Shown: positions 7,148 through 13,923, numbered from the stretch's first letter. The stretch: DNA of 14,150 nt from Bifidobacterium sp. (GCA_022739095.1 JAIJEI010000035.1:1-14150), one strand, 5' to 3'. Numbers and translations: made by a program. The notes: generated by a model from the letters alone, not told the origin.

Positions 7148-8322
7148 ACACCATTGCGCAGGCCGCGAACGACAGGGACATGCGGCAATGGGGACCATTG
7201 AACAGTATGTTGCTGATTTCCAGCGCGCTCGCTTTCGCTCGATATGATGACAAACGCATGTGGGCCTATGACGTAATCGAGAACGCGATAACGCGCAATC
7301 TGGAGTACTCGTTCAGCGAAGAGGACGACGAAAGTGACGAGGACGACGAGGACGCGGATAACGAGGATGCGAGCGAAGTAGACGACGAAACCGACTTCAT
7401 TTCGGATGAATCGTTGCACGTATTGCAGTTGTTCACTGCTGATGAACGCCTACGATCTGTATGTTCTGTCCAACGATGACGCTGGCCGCGAACAGCTTCT
7501 GAAAGACCATCCGGAGTCAATGGCCCTCACGCTGATGAACGCTGCGAGCATGATTCATGAAGGGCGCTTGCGCTCCATATATATACTCGCACAACGTTTC
7601 CTTCTGTCGAGCCGGGATATGGAAGATGCCGACATCGATGTCAGCCGTAACGGTCTGCTGCCGGATCTGCTACCCCATGGATGGCACACCATCATGGAAT
7701 GCTGCGCCGACGAGGGGCTCAATGACGTCGGTCTGCTCGCCAATGTGTACCGGTACTACATTCTTTTCTGCAACGACAGATACGATACCCATTACGTGAG
7801 TAAGCTTCGCAATCTGCTGCGCGTATACAAAGGCCTTAGCGCGAATGAATGGCATGAAGTGGCTATTGGACTGGCCCGAGATTGCGCACGAAACGTCATC
7901 GACCGTATCAAGTATCAACCGGAGATGACCACCAAGGGCGGCACACAACGTCACAGCAGTTGGCACAATACCGCTTACGAGAAGCTCATCGTGGACGAGC
8001 GGCTTTCGGACGCGGCCCTGACCTATTGCGTCATGGTCGATTACCCGCCGCTACCGTTGCTGCGCACCATCGCCATCGAACACCCCGAATCGGCAAAATC
8101 GATAATCCTCGACGCGATGCCATACGGCACAATGGGCACGCCCGTGTTCCGGTTCACGGTGGAACGTGGAACCAGTGATTCGCTGGCAGCACGCCGCAGC
8201 ACATACCAGCAGATCGCCAAACAGTTGCGTCGTTTCGCCGCAGTGTTTGGCGATGAGGAGACCCGTGTGCTGGCACACGAGATTGTCGAGCGTTATCCGA
8301 ATCGCATTATTACAGTGAACCC
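7051..8322 (+). pseudogene. Frameshifted paralogue of the SWIM protein, zinc finger missing
   Basis: Frame one (open from 6937, ending 7479) gives a helical segment, then a strongly acidic stretch (about 7314-7400) rich in Asp and Glu. Near 7440-7455 the coding sense moves to another frame that ends at 8434. That second part resembles the C-terminal half of the SWIM protein at 3325-5247. Matching pairs are LPHGWHTIMECCADEGLND with LPHGELIMLEACYERLND, DERLSDAALT with EERLSDEALT, and VFGDEETRVLAHEIVERYPNR with VFGLDQAKALAKEIMAKYPRR. No CxC...CxH motif occurs, so the first ~190 residues of the family are absent. The rarD remnant overlaps the front, suggesting a deletion joined the two. A third shift near 8303 leads into the C-terminal frame listed separately. 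The gene is probably dead. Confidence 0.72.
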
Positions 8323-8328
8323 AAGCGC

Positions 8329-8922
8329 GTGCGTTTCCAGTCCGAAGGCGGCAAGTTCATCGATGCGGACGCCATCGCCACCGCATTTGCCGAGACCACC
8401 GTGTTGCAGGACGAGTGCGAAATCCAGCATCTGATGGGAGATATCGAAGACAACCGCGAGCATCGCGATCCGGCAAAGACACAAGCAGTACCGATTGATG
8501 AACTCGTGCGCGTCACCAATGAAAGGCTTGCGGCTGGCAACGATGAGGGGCAACGTCGTGCATGGCTGTTCGCCTTATTCGACCAGCTCGATGATATTGC
8601 CGAAGCGACAAAGAACAATCTCGAGCCGCTTGCCGCAGCGTTGGATACGACTCTACGAAGCAACTCCGCAGCTATTGGCGAATCCGCCACTGCCGGCACC
8701 GGCACCGGTAACAGCAACGATGCCAGTGCCGGCGATGCACGTTCCCGCATCATCTCCCTAATCGTCGACGCTCTGTTCCCGGCCGCAGAATCCTCGAAGA
8801 CAAGCAAGTCCTCAGCATCCGCCGCCATCCGCGAACTGATACTCGATTCCAACGCCACGTCGCTCGATTACATGCCAGCCATAGACATACTGCGCGCCCA
8901 CGGCCTCACTATTGGCCGGTGA
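8329..8922 (+). CDS. C-terminal frame of the broken SWIM paralogue, or a separate hypothetical protein
   Basis: A well-formed frame of about 197 residues with good codon use and no recognised family. It is open from 8257, and its sense appears to start near 8303 with HYYSEPKRVRFQSEGGKFID. A helical middle (RRAWLFALFDQLDDIAEATK) follows, then a Gly/Ser/Thr/Asn-rich linker (near residue 120), and a final helical segment ending HGLTIGR. One base lost after AATCGC near 8303 would join it to the preceding SWIM-like frame (YPNR then HYYSEPKRV), so it was probably that protein's C-terminal extension, which the intact copy lacks. The only start near its front is GTG 8329, and no ribosome binding site precedes it, which argues against independent translation. 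The next gene is convergent, after a hairpin. Confidence 0.5.
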   Translation: MRFQSEGGKFIDADAIATAFAETTVLQDECEIQHLMGDIEDNREHRDPAKTQAVPIDELVRVTNERLAAGNDEGQRRAWLFALFDQLDDIAEATKNNLEPLAAALDTTLRSNSAAIGESATAGTGTGNSNDASAGDARSRIISLIVDALFPAAESSKTSKSSASAAIRELILDSNATSLDYMPAIDILRAHGLTIGR

Positions 8923-8953
8923 ATCCAATGAGAAGCTAACCGGTGACTCATAC

Positions 8954-8997
8954 GGCACAGTGGTTCATGCAACACATACCGCACAAACCACTGTGTC
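8954..8997. terminator. Long hairpin between convergent genes, possible bidirectional terminator
   Basis: GGCACAGTGGTT (8954-8965) pairs with AACCACTGTGTC (8986-8997), 12 pairs with one G-U. Inside it TGC (8968-8970) can pair with GCA (8981-8983). It fills the gap between the rightward frame ending at 8922 and the leftward peroxiredoxin ending at 9015. No T-run follows on either strand, so termination is inferred from position. Confidence 0.4.
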
Positions 8998-9014
8998 CGA
9001 ACAACGAGAACGCG

Positions 9015-9563
9015 CTACTTATCCAGCTTGCCCAACTTTTCCAGTGCCTTCAGCAGCGAATCGACATGCCCTTTGGCACGCACGTTGTAGCGGGCGATAA
9101 CCACGGAACCATCAGGATTGATGACGAGCGTTGAGCGAATCACGCCTACGTGCACCTTGCCGTAGAGCTTCTTTTCACCATATGCGCCGTACAGCTTGTG
9201 CACGGTCAGGTCGGAATCAGACAGCAGCGGGAACGTGAGATGATCACGCTGTGCGAACTTGCGCAGCTTGTCAAGCGAGTCCTTGGAGACACCGAGCACC
9301 GTGACATTCTTCGACGCCAATCGGGCAAGGTTGTCGCGGAAATCGCAAGCCTCGGTGGTGCAACCGGGCGTCATCGCGGCCGGGTAGAAGTACAGTACAA
9401 CCCTGCGGCCGGCATCGAGCACGTCAGACAGGTTGATTAATCCGTTCTCTGTAAACCCAGGTATAACCGCCGGCAGAGTGAAATCGGGCGCCGCGCTCCC
9501 CTCTTGCAGACGTTCCGGCATTGAATCAGAGCTATCAACAGTAGTGGTCATGATTCCCATCAT
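9015..9563 (-). CDS. bcp: Thiol peroxidase of the Bcp/PrxQ peroxiredoxin family
   Basis: A cytoplasmic peroxiredoxin of up to 182 residues that reduces hydrogen peroxide and organic hydroperoxides using thiols. The active-site block is YFYPAAMTPGCTTEACDFRD: Thr65 and the peroxidatic Cys68, with Cys73 five residues on as resolving Cys, as in E. coli Bcp (45 and 50). Arg143 in GVIRSTLVI is the conserved active-site Arg. The N-terminal ~20 residues before the core (APDFTLP) vary in the family. ATGs at 9563, 9560 and 9551 are all possible: AAGAG lies 4 bases before the first, GGGA 3 bases before the third. It is intact, unlike the genes on both sides, and its frame shows no oddities. Confidence 0.93.
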   Translation of the reverse strand: MMGIMTTTVDSSDSMPERLQEGSAAPDFTLPAVIPGFTENGLINLSDVLDAGRRVVLYFYPAAMTPGCTTEACDFRDNLARLASKNVTVLGVSKDSLDKLRKFAQRDHLTFPLLSDSDLTVHKLYGAYGEKKLYGKVHVGVIRSTLVINPDGSVVIARYNVRAKGHVDSLLKALEKLGKLDK

Positions 9564-9602
9564 AGAACTCTTATCAACAGCGCTAGTAAAGTTATTCAGA
9601 GG

Positions 9603-9845
9603 TCAGTCACGCAACTGCGGATCGGCAAAACGGCGATTCTGCAACACCGGCAATGTTCGACGCGCGGAATCAAGACATTCACTACTCAGCTCAGCAGTAA
9701 TGAGATCGGCTTCCCTACCACCCACCGCAGCATCACGCACGAATCCATCGATAATCTCCAGGTTCCGTTCCGGCTCCTCCGCCACTGTAAACTGCGCAAC
9801 CGCGACGGACAGATGACCACCATCTTCGCATGATGAACAAACCAT
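9603..9845 (-). pseudogene. N-terminal remnant of a carbon-nitrogen hydrolase (nitrilase family)
   Basis: The minus-strand frame contains HLSVAVAQFTVAEEPERNLE and then IIDGFVRDAAVGG and ADLITAE. This resembles the first 45 residues of nitrilase-superfamily amidohydrolases, which begin with an AQ strand, an N-x2-I-x3-V-x-DAA helix and a DLxxFPE strand holding the catalytic Glu. Here FP is replaced and the Glu may survive. What follows (LSSECLDSARRTLPVLQ) does not look like the family and stops at 9603, so more than 200 residues with the catalytic Lys and Cys are gone. The upstream part of the frame runs into the PIN remnant. No good ribosome binding site precedes the ATG at 9845. The family call rests on pattern memory and is moderate; it might instead be unrelated hypothetical sequence. 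Confidence 0.42.
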
Positions 9846-9852
9846 TTTGAAT

Positions 9853-9939
9853 TCACAATTCTCTATGCTCGGCGCAGCATACTTCTGCCACATCGATATA
9901 AATATTGCAGTCGAAAATGACACATACGACGGAGCTCAT
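9853..9939 (-). pseudogene. 5' stub of a PIN-domain toxin
   Basis: The 28-codon frame begins MSSVVCVIFDCNIYIDVA. A hydrophobic strand leading to FDxNxxID is the start of PIN-domain ribonucleases, and Asp10 would be the first metal ligand. After about 20 residues the similarity stops and TGA follows, so the rest of the domain (usually 110-200 residues) has been lost. Its ATG overlaps the stop codon of the preceding small gene in TGATG, an arrangement typical of toxin-antitoxin pairs that couples translation. The product cannot be an active toxin. Confidence 0.55.
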
Positions 9940-10106
9940 CAGCTCTCCAGAAGTTGCTTCAAATAAGCTGAATCATGCACCCGCACTGGTCGAGGATCCT
10001 CATCAAAGCCCTCATTGGTGCCTATCTGCTGCTTGATGAAATCAAAAGCCTGCTGAGGAGTGACACGAATGCTGACTTCCATCTGTTCTTTCATTATCGT
10101 CGGCAT
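9939..10106 (-). CDS. Small antitoxin-like protein upstream of a truncated PIN toxin
   Basis: A complete 55-residue gene starting MPTIMKEQMEVSIRVTPQQA, with an acidic middle (NEGFDEDPRPVRVHD) and ending LKQLLES. AAGGAGGG (10123-10116) lies about 10 bases before the ATG. The stop overlaps the ATG of the PIN stub (TGATG). Position, size, charge and overlap all suggest an antitoxin that lost its toxin partner. No recognised DNA-binding fold such as AbrB, RHH or Xre is obvious, so the assignment rests on context. An AT-rich imperfect palindrome with a TATACT box lies upstream, where autoregulation would act. It could instead be a short hypothetical protein of unrelated function. Confidence 0.6.
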   Translation of the reverse strand: MPTIMKEQMEVSIRVTPQQAFDFIKQQIGTNEGFDEDPRPVRVHDSAYLKQLLES

Positions 10107-10127
10107 AAGATCGTTCCCTCCTTCCCC

Positions 10128-10145
10128 GTTCAGTATATATTCAAC
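10128..10145 (-). promoter_or_regulatory. AT-rich palindrome overlapping a -10 box, candidate operator of the antitoxin-like gene
   Basis: GTTCAGTATATATTCAAC is an imperfect palindrome (7 of 9 positions per arm) centred on TATA. Read on the minus strand it includes TATACT, a five-of-six -10 box (10137-10132). The ribosome binding site begins 5 bases after the palindrome. No convincing -35 is seen. Confidence 0.35.
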
Positions 10146-10203
10146 TTATCTATTAATACTACAGCACGAAAGGATCCTTCGTCTGAGAGCAAACGACATA
10201 GCC

Positions 10204-11046
10204 TCACACCAGTTCCAACGTCTTGAAGGCGTTGGCCAGGCCGTCCTGGTGAATATCGGTGGTGGTGAAGTCACAGAAGGCTTGGATGCCATGAATGGCG
10301 TTGCCCATGGCTACGGATGTGCCGGCGGCTTTGAGCATGGCGGTGTCGTTGTCAGAGTCGCCGATGGCGATGGTGTCGGCAATGGAATAGCTTAGCAGAG
10401 AGGCCACGTCTCGCACGGCCGTGCCTTTGTCGATGCCATTGATGAGCAGTTCGCCGTTATTCGGCGAGATCTTGTCATACGAACCGTGCACGAGCTCGAA
10501 CCAGGGAGCGAGATCGCGCTGGGTTTGTTCGAAGGTCATGTCCGGATTCGGTGCAGTGAAGTATGAGCCTTTACTCACGCGAATCGTGTGTCCCAGCGTG
10601 GAGCCGGCCGGCACGTCGACCTCGTCCAGCAGGTGCCAAAATCGCGCGAATTCGCCGCGATTCCAGGCCTTGCCTTTTGATTCCAGATGTTGACGGTAGC
10701 CTTCCGAGATGTACATGCCGTCCGCACCCTGCCACTGGTAACTCTCGATATGATGCTTGGCGAAATAGGCCACCGCCGCATCGATGGCTTCGGGCGATAC
10801 GAGGTGCTGGAACAGCAGCCTGTCACCGATGTTCGCCTGCGCGCCGGCTACGGAGACTACGCCGTCGAATCCGAGGTCAAGAATGCTGCGTTCGATTTTC
10901 GGTACGGAACGGCCAGTGCAGATGAACAGTTTGTGGCCATTGGCCTGGGTTTGTTTGCAGGCGATTTTGGCTGATTGAGGGACGATGTGGTTTTCGTCGG
11001 CCAGGGTGCCGTCGATATCGATGAATACGAGTTTGCTGTTGGTCAT
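10204..11046 (-). CDS. Cof-type HAD-superfamily hydrolase (sugar-phosphate phosphatase type)
   Basis: A 280-residue cytoplasmic HAD phosphatase of the Cof/IIB subclass. Motif I is FIDIDGTL (nucleophile Asp10, acid Asp12), motif II FICTGR (Thr44), motif III Lys207 in GIDKGTA, and motif IV IGDSDND (Asp230, Asp234). The large cap between motifs II and III (about residues 80-195) is the IIB type that selects sugar phosphates or similar small substrates; the actual substrate cannot be read from sequence. The ATG at 11046 has TAGGAAAA about 5 bases upstream. The gap to the ABC ATPase upstream is only 15 bases, so the two are almost certainly one transcript. No clear terminator follows; a small hairpin at 10166-10182 lacks a T-run. 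Confidence 0.92.
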   Translation of the reverse strand: MTNSKLVFIDIDGTLADENHIVPQSAKIACKQTQANGHKLFICTGRSVPKIERSILDLGFDGVVSVAGAQANIGDRLLFQHLVSPEAIDAAVAYFAKHHIESYQWQGADGMYISEGYRQHLESKGKAWNRGEFARFWHLLDEVDVPAGSTLGHTIRVSKGSYFTAPNPDMTFEQTQRDLAPWFELVHGSYDKISPNNGELLINGIDKGTAVRDVASLLSYSIADTIAIGDSDNDTAMLKAAGTSVAMGNAIHGIQAFCDFTTTDIHQDGLANAFKTLELV

Positions 11047-11061
11047 GTAGTTTTCCTAGAA

Positions 11062-11910
11062 TCACACCGTATACGCGGCCCAGCGGCCGTGGGTGTGCTG
11101 GACTTCGATGGGCATACCGAACAGATCGGAAAGACGCTCATCGGTTAGGCCGTTCTCCAACGAACCGGTGTAGACGATGGTGCCCGCACCGGGGTTGCCC
11201 ATTGAATCGACACCCGCTTCGGTGGCGTCTTCGGCGGGAATCGGCTTGCGACCCATGATGGCGATGTGGTCGAAACCGGCCGGAATCTCCTCCAGACGAT
11301 GGGTGACCAACACCACGGCGCGATCAGAACTTTCCTCGCCGATTCGGCTCAGTGTGCGCATCACCTGCTCGCGGCCGCCCAGGTCAAGGCCGGTGGTCGG
11401 CTCGTCCATGATCAGCAGCTCAGGATCGCCCATCAGCGCACGGGCAATCAACACACGGGTGCGTTCGCCTTCGGACAGTCGCCACATCTCCTTGCCTTCC
11501 AGATAGGAGACGCGGAAATCACGCAGCAGCTGGCGTGCGCGGACATATTCCTCGTCCGTATAAGTGTCACGCCATCGCCCGGTCACAGCGGACAGGCCGG
11601 TGACCACGGCGTCCAGAGGGTCCTCGAACTCGGGGAACTGCCGGCCCAGGTCGGCCGAGGCGAGGCCGATGCGGGTGCGCAGCTTGAACACGTCGTATTT
11701 GCCGAGCTGGTGGCCGAGGATGAACACGCGGCCTTCCGAGGGGAACGTGCGGGTGGCCAGCATGTCGACTGCGGTGGATTTGCCGATGCCGTTCGGACCG
11801 AACAGCACCCAACGCTCCCCCGCGTTGATGGTGAGGTTCACGTCGGTGATGATGACGCGGCGGTTGCGGCGGAATTCGACGTTATCGAGTTGGAGGACGG
11901 TGTTTGTCAT
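11062..11910 (-). CDS. ABC transporter ATP-binding protein (YlmA-like)
   Basis: A single nucleotide-binding domain of 282 residues. Walker A is GPNGIGKST (residues 38-46), the signature LSEGE (145-149), Walker B LLIMDEP with catalytic Glu170, the D-loop TTGLD, and the switch His204 in VTHRLEEIP. The Q-loop region lies near the ASADLGRQFPEF stretch. The domain resembles stand-alone ATPases of the YlmA/ModF-like group. No permease or binding protein is next to it, so its partner and cargo are unknown. ATG 11910 is chosen over 11928 because GAGGAAAG lies just before it. A strong terminator ends only 16 bases before this start, leaving little room for a private promoter. The Cof hydrolase follows 15 bases later. 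Confidence 0.92.
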   Translation of the reverse strand: MTNTVLQLDNVEFRRNRRVIITDVNLTINAGERWVLFGPNGIGKSTAVDMLATRTFPSEGRVFILGHQLGKYDVFKLRTRIGLASADLGRQFPEFEDPLDAVVTGLSAVTGRWRDTYTDEEYVRARQLLRDFRVSYLEGKEMWRLSEGERTRVLIARALMGDPELLIMDEPTTGLDLGGREQVMRTLSRIGEESSDRAVVLVTHRLEEIPAGFDHIAIMGRKPIPAEDATEAGVDSMGNPGAGTIVYTGSLENGLTDERLSDLFGMPIEVQHTHGRWAAYTV

Positions 11911-11925
11911 AGCTTTCCTCGGTTT

Positions 11926-11970
11926 CAAAAATGGAGGGAGAGCGCCGTTTGTTGTGCGGTCTCTCCCTCC
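11926..11970 (-). terminator. Rho-independent terminator downstream of glgA
   Basis: On the minus strand GGAGGGAGAG (11970-11961) pairs perfectly with CTCTCCCTCC (11942-11933) around an 18-base loop, followed by ATTTTTG. It would end glgA transcription 45 bases after the stop codon. Because it abuts the ABC gene's ribosome binding site it could also act as a read-through control point. Confidence 0.75.
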
Positions 11971-12008
11971 GTCACGCTGCGCGTGCCACCTCCCTCATAA
12001 GAGGGAGA
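11961..12008. repeat. REP-like structured extragenic element
   Basis: In 48 bases there are two further hairpins next to the terminator: CTCCCTC-TTAT-GAGGGAG (minus strand 12007-11990) and CACGC-GCA-GCGTG (minus strand 11985-11973). GAGGGAG/CTCCCTC arms occur four times in this gap, so several pairings are possible. Dense GAGGGAG and CACGCGCAGCGTG blocks between genes resemble dispersed palindromic extragenic repeats that I recall from bifidobacteria; copy number cannot be tested here. Confidence 0.5.
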
Positions 12009-12014
12009 TCATAA

Positions 12015-13265
12015 TTACTTCTTCTGCTCGTCGAGTACAGACTGGTAGACCTCGACGGTCTTGTCGCCGATGGACTCCCAGCTGAATACGTCGCGGGCGC
12101 GTTCGTAGCCGGCCTGACCCATCTTCTTGGCGCGCTCCGGGTCGGCCATGATCTTGTCGATGGCGGCGGCCATGTCGTGCACGAACTTGTCCGGATCGGT
12201 GGGGGTGCCGGTGCCGTCGTGCAGCTGGTCAATCGGAACCAGATAGCCGGTTTCGCCGTCGACAACGACCTCCGGAATGCCGCCGGTGGCGGAGGCGACG
12301 ACCGGCAGGCCGCAGGCCATGGCCTCAAGGTTCACGATGCCCAGCGGCTCGTAAATGCTCGGGCAGATGAAGGCGTCGCAGCCATGCTCCAGAGCGTTCA
12401 GCTCAGGCTTCGGCAGCATTTCTTCAATCCAGACGATGTTGCCGCGCTCCTCATCCAGCTTGGCGAACGCAGTCTTGACCTCTTCGGCGATTTCCGGGGT
12501 GTCGGGCGCGCCCGCGCACAGCACCACCTGAATGTCCTTGGAAATCAGATGCAGGGCCTTGAGCAGGTATGGCAGACCCTTCTGACGGGTGATGCGGCCT
12601 ACGAACAGCAGGGTGGGCTTCGAGCGGTCGATGTGGTAACGCTCGAACACCTTCCAACCCGGATCGTCTGGTGCCGGGGTAGCGAAGTCGGCCATGGTGA
12701 TGCCGTTGTACACCACAACCACCTTGTTCGGATCGAGGTTCGGGTAAGCAGTCAGAATATCCTTGCGCATGCCACCGGAGACGGCGATCACACGATCGGC
12801 GTGCTCGTAGGCGTCCTTCTCGGCCCAGGAGCTCAGATTGTAGCCGCCGCCGAGCTGCTCACGCTTCCACGGGCGGAACGGCTCCAGAGAGTGCGCGGTA
12901 ATAACCAATGGAGTGCCGTGCAGCATCTTGGCCATGTAGCCCGCCAAGCAGGCATACCAGGTGTGCGCGTGGATGATGTCGGCGTCCACATCATTGGCGA
13001 TCTGCAAATCAACGCCGAAGGTCTTCAATGCGGGGTTGGCATTGGTCAGTTCGGAAGGCGTGTCATAGCCGACGACCTTCAGACTACCCTTGGCCTTGTC
13101 GGCGTTGGGAATGGCGGGAATGTCCGCCTCGGTGCGCTTGCCGTCAAATGCACGAACGGTCACGTCGATACGTTCGGCAAGTACCTTGGACAGTTCCTCG
13201 GCGTGGACGCCAGCGCCACCATACACGTGTGGCGGGTATTCGCGGGTGAGAATATCGACCTTCAT
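12015..13265 (-). CDS. glgA: Glycogen synthase, Corynebacterium-family (GT4-type glucosyltransferase)
   Basis: A 416-residue GT-B fold glycosyltransferase of the actinobacterial glycogen synthase type, transferring glucose from a nucleotide sugar (ADP-glucose in the family) to growing alpha-1,4-glucan, or in some relatives to glucose-1-phosphate making maltose-1-phosphate. The N-terminal acceptor loop is EYPPHVYGGAGVHAEELS (from residue 9). HAHTW lies near 99-103. The nucleotide-binding block VGRITRQKGL supplies Arg224 and Lys229, and the retaining E-x7-E motif is YEPLGIVNLEA (Glu306, Glu314), then GLPVVASATGGIPE. ATG 13265 has AAGGAGAGG upstream and matches the family start; upstream in-frame codons look untranslated. 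Terminators lie on both sides, so it is probably transcribed alone. Bifidobacteria use this route for carbohydrate storage. The exact donor and acceptor are inferred. Confidence 0.95.
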   Translation of the reverse strand: MKVDILTREYPPHVYGGAGVHAEELSKVLAERIDVTVRAFDGKRTEADIPAIPNADKAKGSLKVVGYDTPSELTNANPALKTFGVDLQIANDVDADIIHAHTWYACLAGYMAKMLHGTPLVITAHSLEPFRPWKREQLGGGYNLSSWAEKDAYEHADRVIAVSGGMRKDILTAYPNLDPNKVVVVYNGITMADFATPAPDDPGWKVFERYHIDRSKPTLLFVGRITRQKGLPYLLKALHLISKDIQVVLCAGAPDTPEIAEEVKTAFAKLDEERGNIVWIEEMLPKPELNALEHGCDAFICPSIYEPLGIVNLEAMACGLPVVASATGGIPEVVVDGETGYLVPIDQLHDGTGTPTDPDKFVHDMAAAIDKIMADPERAKKMGQAGYERARDVFSWESIGDKTVEVYQSVLDEQKK

Positions 13266-13331
13266 TGGACTGCCTCTCCTTCTTATATCAAGAAACTCAA
13301 GCACTTCTTACTTTAGGGCACTGCATACAAG

Positions 13332-13359
13332 AAAACGCACAACTTCCGTCGTGCGTTTT
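13332..13359 (-). terminator. Strong Rho-independent terminator with GNRA loop
   Basis: On the minus strand AAAACGCACGAC pairs with GTTGTGCGTTTT (12 pairs, one G-U) around a GGAA tetraloop, followed by CTT. It lies 33 bases after the stop of the small membrane protein gene and separates it from glgA. The A-run before the stem also makes it symmetrical, so it could work in both directions. Confidence 0.85.
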
Positions 13360-13391
13360 GCTTTTCGAGCTAGTTTTGTCAGTCAAAGGAA

Positions 13392-13856
13392 TCAGACAGC
13401 CGTACCGTTCTGGTCCAGATTCGGGTTGTGCTTGGAATCGCCAGCGGTGAAGAACAGGCTCAGCACACCGACAATGAACACCGCGGAAACAGTGACAATC
13501 AGCCACATCGGATGGCTCGGCAGCCACATCACCACAAAGAACGCGACAATGGCAAGCGCAATCAGCGTCCAGCTGCCCACGCGGAACCACTGGCGCACGG
13601 AATGCGGTGCCTTGAACATCTTCGGATTGGAGTAGTTCGGGTTCGTGGTCAGCAGGGTCTCGGTTTCCTCGACCTTGCCGCCAGTCGGTTTCCACGGTCC
13701 GAGGTTCTCACCATCCTGCAGCCTGCGGGAACGCTCCTGCAGCTGATACTCGTCAATCATTCCCGAACGGCCACGGCCACGGGTCTGGTCATACTGCGAC
13801 GGCACTCCCCTGCGATTAGCTTTGGCTTGGGCACGGCGTTCTGCACGATTCGACAT
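13392..13856 (-). CDS. Small membrane protein with two transmembrane helices, function unknown
   Basis: A 154-residue protein. Its first 50 residues are very basic and polar (MSNRAERRAQAKANRRG, then Arg-rich), predicted to be cytosolic and to contact nucleic acid or membrane surface. Helix one spans about residues 93-112 (VGSWTLIALAIVAFFVVMW) and helix two about 117-137 (MWLIVTVSAVFIVGVLSLFF), with a five-residue turn between them and a short polar tail. This hairpin topology puts both ends inside the cell. I recall similar hypothetical proteins in bifidobacteria but no function. AGGAG lies about 8 bases before the ATG at 13856. A strong terminator follows. The promoter may lie at the weak boxes or palindrome near 13888-13923. 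Confidence 0.82.
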   Translation of the reverse strand: MSNRAERRAQAKANRRGVPSQYDQTRGRGRSGMIDEYQLQERSRRLQDGENLGPWKPTGGKVEETETLLTTNPNYSNPKMFKAPHSVRQWFRVGSWTLIALAIVAFFVVMWLPSHPMWLIVTVSAVFIVGVLSLFFTAGDSKHNPNLDQNGTAV

Positions 13857-13906
13857 TTCAACTCCTGTTTCGACGGTGACACTGTTGGTTATATTACTCG
13901 CTTATC

Positions 13907-13923
13907 GGCGGCAATTTGCCACC
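13907..13923. promoter_or_regulatory. 17-base palindrome upstream of the membrane protein gene
   Basis: GGCGGCAATTTGCCACC has 8-base arms with one mismatch about a central T, the size of a regulator half-site pair. It overlaps a weak -35-like TTGCCG (minus strand 13914-13909), 15 bases from a TATAAC box (13893-13888). An operator role is inferred from position and symmetry. Confidence 0.3.

Noticed and set aside
10166..10182. Hairpin with GGATCC centre after the Cof gene, considered as a terminator
   Set aside because: The stem is short with a bulge, the loop is minimal, and no T-run follows on the minus strand.
11266..12000. 244-residue rightward frame
   Set aside because: It is antisense to the ABC ATPase, whose Walker motifs are complete on the minus strand.
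12177..13316. 379-residue rightward frame
   Set aside because: It is the complement of glgA, a high-GC shadow with no family motifs.
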